6,049 nt of DNA from Bdellovibrionales bacterium (GTDB lineage Bacteria > Bdellovibrionota > Bacteriovoracia > Bacteriovoracales > Bacteriovoracaceae), in contig DAOVTR010000109.1 of the NCBI GenBank assembly GCA_030633015.1, forward strand, positions 1 through 6,049. The letters are read 5' to 3'. Positions within the stretch are counted from its first letter, which is position 1. Each line of letters opens with the position of its first letter. Of the stretch, positions 1-6,049 are shown piece after piece. The position numbers were made by a program, and so were the translations under genes. Under the pieces are notes generated by a model, which did no database searches, was not told the DNA's origin, and saw only the letters and a list, made by a program, of their open reading frames with translations.

Positions 1-107
1 ATTTTACCAATTTCTAAGCTTATGCTTTCAACAATATTAAAGTTGTCTTTTTTAGCCAAATCTGTAACGCTTTCCACAATAGAAAAGCATAGTGATAATT
101 CATGCAT
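1..107 (-). CDS. hypA: HypA/HybF nickel metallochaperone, N-terminal part (runs off the window)
   Basis: Reading the minus strand from ATG at 107-105 gives 35 codons without a stop up to the window edge. The protein begins MHELSLCFSIVESV and continues to ISLEIGK, the typical start of HypA: the invariant Met-His-Glu, a helix with the L-C-x-x-I-V-E pattern, then the first beta strand ending in IG. In the family His2 is a nickel ligand, and HypA delivers nickel to [NiFe]-hydrogenase (in some species also to urease); a C-terminal zinc domain, outside this window, would carry two CxxC pairs. Two other ATGs close by (112-110 and 103-101) are in different frames. The purine-rich AAAAAGA just upstream is a modest ribosome binding site. 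The start lies 14 bp after the stop of the preceding gene, so it is probably cotranscribed with the cyclase pair. The fragment is short, but the N-terminal signature is strong. Confidence 0.85.
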   Translation of the reverse strand, partial: MHELSLCFSIVESVTDLAKKDNFNIVESISLEIGK

Positions 108-121
108 TGCATTTAATCTTT

Positions 122-658
122 TTAGTTTTTTAAAAAGTAATTTTGGAAATAATAAACAATAATGAGGAAAATAACAACCAGTATGATATTAAAGATCATT
201 ATGAATCTTTTTTTTATGTGATATAGAATTTTTGTACTTTTTTTAATGCCATCTACCTGCATTTTTGTTGGAATTTTTAAAATATTTATGTTTTTTCCAT
301 TTGAATCAATAAATGATTGGATTGATTTTAGTATTTGTGGATCAAGATCTATACAAGACCTCAAAACCTGATGACATTGGTCTAGAAATGGTGCTGGGAT
401 CTCTTTTGTGTATTCAACAGTTCTTGACCTGTTAATTAGATCATATCTTATCTCAGTGTTTTCTTTTATTTTTCCATATTTTAAAGGTTTCTCCAAACCT
501 CCTTCTAAAATATATTCTGATAAATTAATTTCAAAATGGAAAATTCCTTTTTCATTTAAAATTATAAAAAAATCAGCATCATCAGATGAAAACCATTGTG
601 GGATACCATTGTCTGATCTTTTTAAAAGAGAAGAGTTTATTTGTTTTAAATTTTCCAT
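122..658 (-). CDS. Tail-anchored membrane protein of unknown function
   Basis: I do not recognise the family of this 178-residue protein. Residues 1-150 look soluble and mixed alpha/beta: a strand-rich part (about 28-85, including DADFFIILNEKG and FHFEINLSEYIL), then a likely helical part (about 88-120, with two cysteines at 95 and 101). A lysine-rich stretch (139-151) precedes one strongly hydrophobic segment at about 152-171, leaving only seven residues after it. There is no N-terminal signal. This fits a tail-anchored inner-membrane protein with its N-terminal domain in the cytoplasm. The ATG lies two bases after the cyclase stop codon and has only a weak AAAAAG ribosome site inside the end of the cyclase gene, so translation is probably coupled. 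The position suggests it works with or modulates the cyclase, but that is inference. A real gene is supported by the tight spacing, a sensible composition and a clear membrane anchor. Confidence 0.8.
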   Translation of the reverse strand: MENLKQINSSLLKRSDNGIPQWFSSDDADFFIILNEKGIFHFEINLSEYILEGGLEKPLKYGKIKENTEIRYDLINRSRTVEYTKEIPAPFLDQCHQVLRSCIDLDPQILKSIQSFIDSNGKNINILKIPTKMQVDGIKKSTKILYHIKKRFIMIFNIILVVIFLIIVYYFQNYFLKN

Positions 659-660
659 AG

Positions 661-2922
661 TTACTTTTTAGTTAGAGTAAAGACTCCATCCCAGTTTTCA
701 GGAGGAGGATTTTGCTTAAATTCCTTACATCTTTCAATATATAGAAGTGAAGGGTTAGTTTTTTTGCCAGTCTGTTCAGGGTATCTTCTGTTTTCGTTTT
801 CAACAGATTGCTCAAAGTGTTCAATGGCCTGATCCCATTTTTGTTCTTTGTATAAACTAAGGCCTTGTGAAAACGTTTTCTTTAGATCTAGTAGGTACTG
901 CTCAGTATCTCCTTTTATCCCAAGTATATCAAAGGTTGTAACAGGTTCCTCTTTTCCCATTACCTTCATGGTATCTAATTCTCTGAGTTCAAATTCATCA
1001 CCTATAAGATCTTTTGTAATATGAGTGATTTGAGTAAACATTCCATACTGTTTTGCAGCTTCTTCAAGTCTTGCTGCTAGATTCACTGAATCTCCCATCA
1101 TTGTATAGTTCATTCTATTTGCAGAGCCCATATTTCCTGTAACAATTTCTCCTGAATTTATTCCGATTCTCATTCTCATATTTTGAACAATAGCAGGCCA
1201 CCGATCTCCTTCGCTTGTCCATTTTTCTCTTAGTTTATCAAGAGCATTTTGCATTTTGACTGCGACTCGACAGGCCCTAGCGGCATGATCTTCTAATGGC
1301 ATTGGGGCACCAAAAAAAGCAATAATGGCATCGCCTTCATACTTATCAAGAGTTCCTCCTTCTCCAAGAAGAATATCAGTCATGACAGTAAGGTATTCAT
1401 TTAAGAGTCCAACTAATTTTCTACCAGAGAGTTTTTTTGAAAAAGATGAAAAACTTTGTATATCTGTAAAATAGGCAGTTCTAATGCCAGAGTCTCCTCC
1501 AAGTTTTGGAGGTTCACCTGTTTTGTACATATCATCAATAAGTTCAGGTGAAATATAGTTTCCAAAAGCATTTTTTAAAAAGGATTTATCTTTATTGGCC
1601 AAATAAAAGTTTAAAAATGTGGTCCATGAATAGCAGGCTACAACTGAAAAAAGACAGAAAAATAGTTTTATTTCATATCCTTTTGGTAGTAAAAAGTAGG
1701 TATCAATATAAAATATACCTATAGTTATGGCCGAAACAAAAAATAGATCTAAAATAGCATTTCCATATAATTGTATAATAATTATGAGGGCAGTTCCTAG
1801 AAGTAGTAGAAGCCATGAAATTTTTGTTGAATCGTTTTGATCTTGAAAAAATAGTCCATCTAGTAGCATATGGACTATATTCATATGAAAATAAACTCCA
1901 GGTAAGGATGCATCGACAGGAGTGTGCCTTAGATCGTGGGCGCCAAAAGCAGTTGATCCAACAAAGACAATATTATGCTCTAAGAGTTTTTTCATCTTTG
2001 GGTCGCCATCTTTAGCATAAATTATATCTGAAATACTAACGGTAGGAAAGTTTCCAATTCCTCCAAGCCATCTTACTTTAGTTTCACCACTATAATTTAT
2101 GGATAAGTTTCCTTTGGTTAATTCTAACTTTGCTTCTTGACCGCTTAGTATTTTAAGTTTCGATTTATCAGTTGAATATATTTGATAAGTTAAAAGTCCA
2201 AATGATGGAAAGTAGAGTGTTTCAACATTTGCAACAAGTCTATAGTGTCTAAAAACTCCATCACTATCTTCTGTTGCTTGAATGTGTCCAAGGGCCGCTT
2301 CCGTCTCTTCAAGAATTGGAATAGGGAAAACAGATTTTGAAACTTTATCTTCAATAAGATTTTCTTGTTGTTGAGTATCAAGAATATAATTATAAAGAGA
2401 TGCAGGAAGCTCTTCATAATCTTCAGCTCCATAGGTATGCATCGTATAAGGCAAAACGATTTGATTGCCGGTAGATATTGCTTCTCCGCTGGGATCTGTT
2501 ATATTTTGAAAATTAACAATTGCTTTGGCCATATCAGCATCAGGATTGGTGTTGCATCCTCTTTCTGGTTCTGAAAAAAACACGTCAAATGCAACTACTT
2601 TAGCGTTAAATGAGGCCATCTTATCTATAAATTTTGCCCAAGTGGCCCTTGACCATGGGAAACGTCCTAATTTTTTTATTGATTTGTCATCAATTTTTGC
2701 AAGAACGATTCGATTATCTATTTTTTTATTATCAAGAGTTATTTTCATTCGAAGATCATAAAATCTCTCTTCAAAAAAAGATGCATAAGATAAAAAGCTA
2801 TTATCTATTTTATTTCCTGATGCCACTAATAATTCTCTCTGGTTCATTGATAGGAAAATACTTGCTGCAGAAAAAAGTATAATTATAAATATTCCAAGGG
2901 ATCTGATAATCTTGGTGATCAT
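661..2922 (-). CDS. CHASE2-domain class III adenylate cyclase
   Basis: A 753-residue membrane enzyme predicted to make cyclic AMP from ATP. Order: one N-terminal membrane helix (about 6-25); an extracytoplasmic CHASE2 sensor (about 40-358) with the family marks IDDKSIKKLGRFPW (77-90), VVAFDVFFSEPE (109-120) and VGSTAFGAHDLRHTP (321-335); three membrane helices (about 368-437); then a cytoplasmic class III cyclase domain (about 478-670). Metal-binding aspartates are D487 (FTDIQSF) and D531 (YEGD). K527 and T607 occupy the purine-selecting positions, and N614 and R618 are the transition-state residues. Thr at 607 instead of Asp marks the class IIIb group, and Lys527 argues for ATP rather than GTP. 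The C-terminus has a TPR-like helical pair (about 676-735) and a closing PPPENWDGVF motif (739-748). The ATG is favoured because GGAG at 2931-2928 lies five bases upstream. All catalytic residues are present. The activating signal is unknown. Confidence 0.93.
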   Translation of the reverse strand: MITKIIRSLGIFIIILFSAASIFLSMNQRELLVASGNKIDNSFLSYASFFEERFYDLRMKITLDNKKIDNRIVLAKIDDKSIKKLGRFPWSRATWAKFIDKMASFNAKVVAFDVFFSEPERGCNTNPDADMAKAIVNFQNITDPSGEAISTGNQIVLPYTMHTYGAEDYEELPASLYNYILDTQQQENLIEDKVSKSVFPIPILEETEAALGHIQATEDSDGVFRHYRLVANVETLYFPSFGLLTYQIYSTDKSKLKILSGQEAKLELTKGNLSINYSGETKVRWLGGIGNFPTVSISDIIYAKDGDPKMKKLLEHNIVFVGSTAFGAHDLRHTPVDASLPGVYFHMNIVHMLLDGLFFQDQNDSTKISWLLLLLGTALIIIIQLYGNAILDLFFVSAITIGIFYIDTYFLLPKGYEIKLFFCLFSVVACYSWTTFLNFYLANKDKSFLKNAFGNYISPELIDDMYKTGEPPKLGGDSGIRTAYFTDIQSFSSFSKKLSGRKLVGLLNEYLTVMTDILLGEGGTLDKYEGDAIIAFFGAPMPLEDHAARACRVAVKMQNALDKLREKWTSEGDRWPAIVQNMRMRIGINSGEIVTGNMGSANRMNYTMMGDSVNLAARLEEAAKQYGMFTQITHITKDLIGDEFELRELDTMKVMGKEEPVTTFDILGIKGDTEQYLLDLKKTFSQGLSLYKEQKWDQAIEHFEQSVENENRRYPEQTGKKTNPSLLYIERCKEFKQNPPPENWDGVFTLTKK

Positions 2923-3030
2923 TTGAACTCCATAAACAGTAATAATTTTTATAATATATCTTACCTTTAGATTGCAGAAAGTAGTATATGGAATTTATGA
3001 CACATTAAAGTTGACTAAAAAAAACATCTA
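2923..3030 (-). promoter_or_regulatory. Spacer between nifS and the cyclase gene, with a possible promoter
   Basis: This 108-bp AT-rich gap is long compared with the 2-21 bp gaps inside the two gene clusters, so a separate promoter for the cyclase unit is likely. Two candidate -10 boxes are visible on the minus strand: TATACT at 2988-2983 and TATTAT at 2956-2951. Neither has a convincing -35 hexamer 16-18 bp upstream, so neither is decisive. A TAGTCAACTTT sequence (3017-3007) lies about where the -35 region of the first candidate would be; it is discussed as a finding. No open reading frame of note is present. Confidence 0.35.
2928..2931 (-). promoter_or_regulatory. Ribosome binding site of the cyclase gene
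   Basis: GGAG on the minus strand, followed by five bases (TTCAA) and then ATG at 2922. It supports this start over the next in-frame Met at codon 26, which would delete the first membrane helix. Confidence 0.7.
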
Positions 3031-3044
3031 CTAAATATCTTTAG
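3017..3044 (-). terminator. Weak possible terminator after nifS
   Basis: On the minus strand CTAAA-GATA-TTTAG (3044-3031) is a perfect 5-bp inverted repeat ending on the nifS stop codon. ATG-containing sequence and a run of eight T (3024-3017) follow. The stem is mostly A-T and six bases separate it from the T run, so it is weaker than a standard intrinsic terminator and may not stop transcription. Confidence 0.25.
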
Positions 3045-4236
3045 GGCCATCTGTATTGTTATCCCAAAAAGGTGAGATTGATCGTAGTGAGGAAATTATT
3101 TTAGGCAGTGTCTTTTTAAGAAATTCAAGGTCTTGTTTTGTATTATATCTGCCAAAAGAGAAGCGAATTGATCCATGGGCAAAAGAGAAAGGAACATCCA
3201 TTGCTTGAAGTACATGGGAGGGGGCCAGAGATCCTGAAGAGCAAGCAGAACCAGTGGAGGCACAAATTTTATACTCGTTTAGGGCATAAATTATACTTTC
3301 TCCCTCAACTCCTTGAAAGCTAATATTAGTAGTAGTATCTAGTCTACTACTCTCTTTCCCATTGATTTTAATTCCCTTAAATGTTTGTTGTACAAATTCT
3401 TCGAGCTCATCCCGGAGAATTTTTTCAGTATTTAAATTTTTAGTTAATTTTTCATTTGCAATCTTACAGGCCTTAGCAAGAGCAATAATATAAGGGACAT
3501 TTTCTGTTCCAGCTCTTCTTCCTTTTTCTTGATGTCCACCAATTTGGATTGGTCTCCATCTTGTTCCTGTTTTACAAAAGAGTACTCCTACACCCTTGGG
3601 AGCGTATAACTTATGACCTGAAAAAGTAAGCATATCAACATATGGAAAACTTTTTTTTAAATCAATAGTAAGTTTTCCTACTGTTTGAGTTGCATCAGTA
3701 TGAAAAATTATTTGCGAGTCAGTTAGTTTTACAACTCTTGATAATTTCTCGATGGGAAAAATCACTCCGGTTTCATTATTTGCATGCATAATTGAAACTA
3801 AAGCAGTATCAGGTCTAATTGCATTTATAAGATCTTTAATATTTATTTGTCCATGAACATCCACGTCTAAAAAAGTAATTTCATATCCAAATCTTGATAG
3901 GTCCTTACATTGGTCATAAATAGATGGATGTTCTACAGAGGTTGTTATTATATGTTTCCGATCAGGATTTGCTTGTAATGCTCCTTTTAAAGCAGCATTG
4001 TTACTTTCTGAAGCTGAACCTGTAAAAATAATTTCAGAATCATTTTGAATTCCTAAAAATTCACCTATTTCATTTCTGGCCTTATCCATAGCATATCTTG
4101 TTGTTTGGGCCTGAGGATAAAGTGAGCTTGGATTGTAAAAAAGATCTTTTAAAAATGGTTCCATTGCTTCAAATACTTGAGAGTCAACAGGGGTTGTCGC
4201 ATTATTATCTAGATAAATCGTATTTTTTAAATCCAT
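3031..4236 (-). CDS. nifS: Cysteine desulfurase, NifS/IscS type
   Basis: A 401-residue class V fold pyridoxal-phosphate enzyme that converts cysteine to alanine and passes a persulfide sulfur to the scaffold. The start YLDNNATTP (8-16) is typical of the family. Also visible are His103 (VEHPS), the HANNETG block (151-157), Asp181 and Gln184 in HTDATQT, and SGHK with the PLP Schiff-base lysine K209. RRAGTEN (240-246) and the catalytic loop TGSACSSGSLAPSHVL with Cys332 follow. The SACSSGSL form of this longer loop places it with group I (NifS/IscS), not SufS. Length and completeness are normal for NifS. The gene follows nifU after 11 bp, so NifU is the obvious sulfur acceptor. With a three-domain NifU as partner, nifS is the better symbol, although housekeeping copies are often labelled iscS. 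Confidence 0.95.
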   Translation of the reverse strand: MDLKNTIYLDNNATTPVDSQVFEAMEPFLKDLFYNPSSLYPQAQTTRYAMDKARNEIGEFLGIQNDSEIIFTGSASESNNAALKGALQANPDRKHIITTSVEHPSIYDQCKDLSRFGYEITFLDVDVHGQINIKDLINAIRPDTALVSIMHANNETGVIFPIEKLSRVVKLTDSQIIFHTDATQTVGKLTIDLKKSFPYVDMLTFSGHKLYAPKGVGVLFCKTGTRWRPIQIGGHQEKGRRAGTENVPYIIALAKACKIANEKLTKNLNTEKILRDELEEFVQQTFKGIKINGKESSRLDTTTNISFQGVEGESIIYALNEYKICASTGSACSSGSLAPSHVLQAMDVPFSFAHGSIRFSFGRYNTKQDLEFLKKTLPKIISSLRSISPFWDNNTDGPKDI

Positions 4237-4242
4237 AATAAA

Positions 4243-4249
4243 CCTTCTT
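4243..4249 (-). promoter_or_regulatory. Ribosome binding site of nifS overlapping the nifU stop
   Basis: AAGAAGG on the minus strand shares its first two bases with the TAA stop of nifU and lies six bases before the nifS ATG at 4236. The overlap favours translational coupling, which would help keep scaffold and desulfurase in proportion. Confidence 0.65.
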
Positions 4250-5168
4250 ATATATCAATTACTTCAATAAGCTCATCTACGTTTTGACGTAGTTGTTTTT
4301 CTACAGCATTTTTTAGTGTATATTTTGCACCAGCACAGCTGCTGCAAGCACCTTGTAAAGTGCAATATACTTTAGTACCTTTTATTTCAATTAAGGATAT
4401 ATCTCCTCCATGTGACTGAAGATAAGGTCTAATCATATCCTTAACAACTTGATTGATCTGATCAGAAAAATTGCATTCAGAATGTTCTAAATTATTGATT
4501 TGTTTTTCTGATATTTGCACACCCCATACTTCTTTTAAAATGTCTCTTATTCCTCCCGGAGCATCAACGCAGGTACCACATCCACCACCGGCCTTGGTGG
4601 CATTTAAAACATCATCAGAAGTTTTAAGGTTTAATGAAGTGATTTTTTCTTTGAGTTCAACGTCAGTAAAATTAAAACATCTACAGACAATTTTTCCCTC
4701 TTCATCAACATGTTCACTTGAAGTTGATTTTAGATCATTTATGTCAATATTTCTCCTGTTGGCCCAATCTTTAATGGCCTCTTTTAAGGCATCAGCCCCC
4801 ATCACGGAACAGTGAATTTTCTGTTCAGGTAGTCCGCCTAGATAATCGACAATATCTTGATTTGAAATTTTTAGTGCTTCAATTGGTGATGGTTTACTTT
4901 TTTCTAGCATTGCACACAGTGCTTCAGATGATGCGATGGCCGAAGTGCATCCAAAAGTTTGATATTTAACCTGAGTAATTTTATCTTTATATGGATCAGT
5001 TGGATGTTTATCTATTTTTAAAAAGATTTTCATGGCATCGCCACAAACAATTGATCCATCTTCACCAACAGCATCTGGATTTTCTATTTCTCCAAGATGG
5101 GTGCCAGGTTTGTTAGTTAGAGCATCCATGAAAAGTTGTTTTGTTTTGTCAGTATATTCCCAGGCCAT
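4248..5168 (-). CDS. nifU: Three-domain NifU iron-sulfur cluster scaffold
   Basis: The 306-residue protein has the full NifU layout. An IscU-like scaffold domain (about 1-135) carries Cys42 followed by Asp44 (VCGDAM), Cys74 (FGCTSA) and Cys120 (KIHCSVMG). A BFD-like domain (about 158-212) has C162-x-C164 and C197-x2-C200, expected to hold a permanent [2Fe-2S] cluster. A C-terminal Nfu domain (about 233-306) has the C275-x2-C278 pair in ACSSCAGA. The first and third domains assemble transient clusters from iron and NifS-derived sulfur and deliver them to target proteins. Where IscU has the LPPVK motif for the HscA chaperone, this protein has LPEQK (113-117), in line with the absence of hscBA nearby. 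The start is supported by TAAGGAGA at 5180-5173. The gene follows the regulator gene by 21 bp. No nitrogenase gene is visible, so a general cluster-assembly role is more likely than a nitrogen-fixation role. Confidence 0.96.
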   Translation of the reverse strand: MAWEYTDKTKQLFMDALTNKPGTHLGEIENPDAVGEDGSIVCGDAMKIFLKIDKHPTDPYKDKITQVKYQTFGCTSAIASSEALCAMLEKSKPSPIEALKISNQDIVDYLGGLPEQKIHCSVMGADALKEAIKDWANRRNIDINDLKSTSSEHVDEEGKIVCRCFNFTDVELKEKITSLNLKTSDDVLNATKAGGGCGTCVDAPGGIRDILKEVWGVQISEKQINNLEHSECNFSDQINQVVKDMIRPYLQSHGGDISLIEIKGTKVYCTLQGACSSCAGAKYTLKNAVEKQLRQNVDELIEVIDI

Positions 5169-5189
5169 ATTTTCTCCTTACAAGTGAAT

Positions 5190-5591
5190 CTAGCTTTCTA
5201 AAAGCTCTTTTAAGTTAGTCTTTTCTAGATAGCTGCCTAGTTTTTTATTTAGTTTAATTACGGGGCCCATAATATTACAGAAGTCTTTCAAATGGCATGG
5301 ACGACCATTTTCACACCCTATAGCGTCTGATTTTCCTTCGATAATACGATTTAAATCCATGTAGCTAATCTTGCTTAGGTCAGTAATTAAGGTATAACCA
5401 CCTTTAACCCCTTGTACTGAGTCTAAAATACCATGATGACCCATCTGTTGCATGACTTTTGCAGTTGTATCAAAAGGAATTTTAAATCGTTCACATATCT
5501 CTCTTGCGCTTGTAAGGTCATCTCTTTTTTTAGTAGTCATAAATTTCAAGGTCATTAAAGCGTATTCAACCTTACGATTTATTTTAAGCAT
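5190..5591 (-). CDS. iscR: IscR-like Rrf2-family transcriptional regulator
   Basis: A 133-residue protein with an Rrf2 winged helix-turn-helix (about 1-75), starting LKINRKVEYALMTL, with a recognition region near 36-50 and the wing GVKGGY (61-66). It then has a dimerisation helix and three cysteines C93-x5-C99-x5-C105, the spacing that holds the [2Fe-2S] cluster in IscR. Its place as first gene before nifU and nifS supports a role as cluster-sensing repressor of its own operon. Differences from Escherichia coli IscR: it is shorter (133 against 162 residues, lacking the C-terminal tail); the fourth ligand His107 aligns with Met108; and the recognition segment PFDTTAKVMQQM differs, with alanine where E. 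coli has Glu43. The start is supported by GGAG five bases upstream. The Rrf2 assignment is firm. The iscR symbol rests on cysteines plus context, and the DNA target may differ from classical IscR sites. Confidence 0.85.
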   Translation of the reverse strand: MLKINRKVEYALMTLKFMTTKKRDDLTSAREICERFKIPFDTTAKVMQQMGHHGILDSVQGVKGGYTLITDLSKISYMDLNRIIEGKSDAIGCENGRPCHLKDFCNIMGPVIKLNKKLGSYLEKTNLKELLES

Positions 5592-5677
5592 TTTGTCTCC
5601 AGTTCGGGGGACTATATATTAAAATAAGGGACAAATAAACCTATATAATACAGTTTGAAAAAAATTTATTATAAAAA
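5592..5677 (-). promoter_or_regulatory. Promoter/operator region of the iscR-nifU-nifS operon
   Basis: This 86-bp spacer separates argS from the Fe-S operon. On the minus strand there is a perfect -10-like TATAAT (5673-5668) and a second candidate TATTAT (5650-5645), neither with a good -35 box. Downstream are two copies of GTCCC (5632-5628 and 5612-5608) exactly 20 bp apart, about two turns of the helix. This fits a regulator, possibly the IscR-like protein itself, binding one face of the DNA. A promoter somewhere here is likely from the gene layout; the exact elements are uncertain. Confidence 0.4.
5595..5612 (-). promoter_or_regulatory. Imperfect palindrome covering the iscR ribosome binding site
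   Basis: On the minus strand GTCCCC-CGAACT-GGAGAC is an inverted repeat with five of six arm positions paired. The right arm contains the GGAG ribosome binding site (5600-5597), five bases before the ATG. It could act as a protein-binding site near the start of the transcript, or as an mRNA hairpin masking the ribosome site. It is short, so chance remains possible. Confidence 0.35.
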
Positions 5678-6049
5678 TTACATTTTTTCAGGTGTTTTTA
5701 TACCTAAAAGTAAGAGTCCATTTTTCATTGTTAGAGCAGTAGCATTTGCTAGCGATAATCTTGCAGCTTTAAGTTGTAAGTTATCTAGTTTTCCTATGGG
5801 GCAACTAGCATAAAAACTATTAAATAATTTACCCAGAGAATACAAATAGCTACAAAGGTGATTGGGTCTATAGTTGTAGGCAGCTTTGTATACAGCACTA
5901 TTAAAAATGCTTATTTGTATCATTAGTTCTTTTTCAATTGATTGGGTTAATAGACTACAATCAATTTTATCTTCAATTTTATAGCTTTGTTTGGTTAAAA
6001 GAGACCTGATTCTTGCATAAACATATTGAAGATAAGGCCCCGTTTCTCC
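5678..6049 (-). CDS. argS: Arginyl-tRNA synthetase, C-terminal part (starts outside the window)
   Basis: The frame is open from the right edge to TAA at 5680-5678 and encodes the last 123 residues. It begins GETGPYLQYVYARIRS, the conserved ArgS segment at the junction between the catalytic core and the DALR anticodon-binding domain. It then covers that domain, including LCSYLYSLGKLFNSFY and the typical closing LLLLGIKTPEKM (family form: LLGI-x-x-PERM). The enzyme charges tRNA-Arg in the cytoplasm. The upstream two-thirds, with the ATP-binding motifs, lies outside. The ending looks complete, with no frameshift. No GC-rich terminator follows the stop, so some read-through into the Fe-S operon is possible. 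Confidence 0.95.
   Translation of the reverse strand, partial: GETGPYLQYVYARIRSLLTKQSYKIEDKIDCSLLTQSIEKELMIQISIFNSAVYKAAYNYRPNHLCSYLYSLGKLFNSFYASCPIGKLDNLQLKAARLSLANATALTMKNGLLLLGIKTPEKM

Noticed and set aside
408..671. Plus-strand open frame of 87 codons opposite the tail-anchored protein gene
   Set aside because: Fully antisense to a better-supported gene, composition unlike a real protein, no recognisable motif.
2190..2432. Second minus-strand frame inside the cyclase gene
   Set aside because: Overlaps the CHASE2-coding frame entirely; low-complexity, Lys/Leu/Phe-rich translation typical of an AT-rich shifted frame; no ribosome site of note.
3011..3016. TTGACT on the plus strand as a -35 box for a rightward promoter
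   Set aside because: No -10 box at suitable distance and no plus-strand gene to serve; the neighbouring sequence is the end of nifS.
4471..4815. Plus-strand open frame of 114 codons opposite nifU
   Set aside because: nifU is complete and carries all family motifs on the other strand. The antisense frame shows no family resemblance and is explained as a shadow of nifU codon use.
4248..5168. Nitrogen fixation locus suggested by NifU and NifS
   Set aside because: No nitrogenase, nifB or other nif-specific gene in the window; an IscR-like regulator heads the operon, so a general Fe-S role is the simpler reading.
5660..5690. Possible terminator after argS
   Set aside because: Only a short A-T stem (AAAAA/TTTTT) with a loose T run can be formed; with no GC core it is indistinguishable from AT-rich background.

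Overview
The window is AT-rich and every gene lies on the minus strand, so transcription runs from high to low coordinates. The gene set is argS, a short iscR-nifU-nifS cluster, a CHASE2 adenylate cyclase, a small tail-anchored protein and hypA. Together with the A/T-biased codon choice this suggests a Gram-negative bacterium, perhaps a Bacteriovorax/Halobacteriovorax-like member of the Bdellovibrionota. That assignment is an impression from gene content and protein style, not a measured result.

Reading with transcription: the C-terminal 123 residues of arginyl-tRNA synthetase enter at the right edge (6049-5678). An 86-bp spacer follows (5677-5592) with a plausible promoter and repeated GTCCC elements. 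Next comes a compact iron-sulfur cluster assembly operon: an IscR-like Rrf2 regulator (5591-5190), a full-length three-domain NifU scaffold (5168-4248) and a NifS/IscS cysteine desulfurase (4236-3031), with gaps of only 21 and 11 bp. NifS supplies persulfide sulfur, NifU builds and passes on the cluster, and the regulator probably senses cluster status. No hscBA, fdx or iscA gene lies inside this stretch.

A 108-bp spacer (3030-2923) holds a weak possible terminator and a possible promoter. It leads into a 753-residue membrane adenylate cyclase with an extracytoplasmic CHASE2 sensor (2922-661). Two bases later begins a 178-residue protein of unknown function with a single C-terminal membrane anchor (658-122). 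Fourteen bases after that starts a hypA gene (107 to beyond position 1), recognised from its first 35 residues. The last three genes look like one transcription unit.

Most of the window is well-understood machinery. The less ordinary parts are the hybrid IscR/NifU/NifS arrangement, the missing fourth cluster ligand in the regulator, the repeat and hairpin structure over the iscR leader, and the tight pairing of the cyclase with an unrecognised tail-anchored protein. No CRISPR array, mobile element, tRNA or rRNA was seen.
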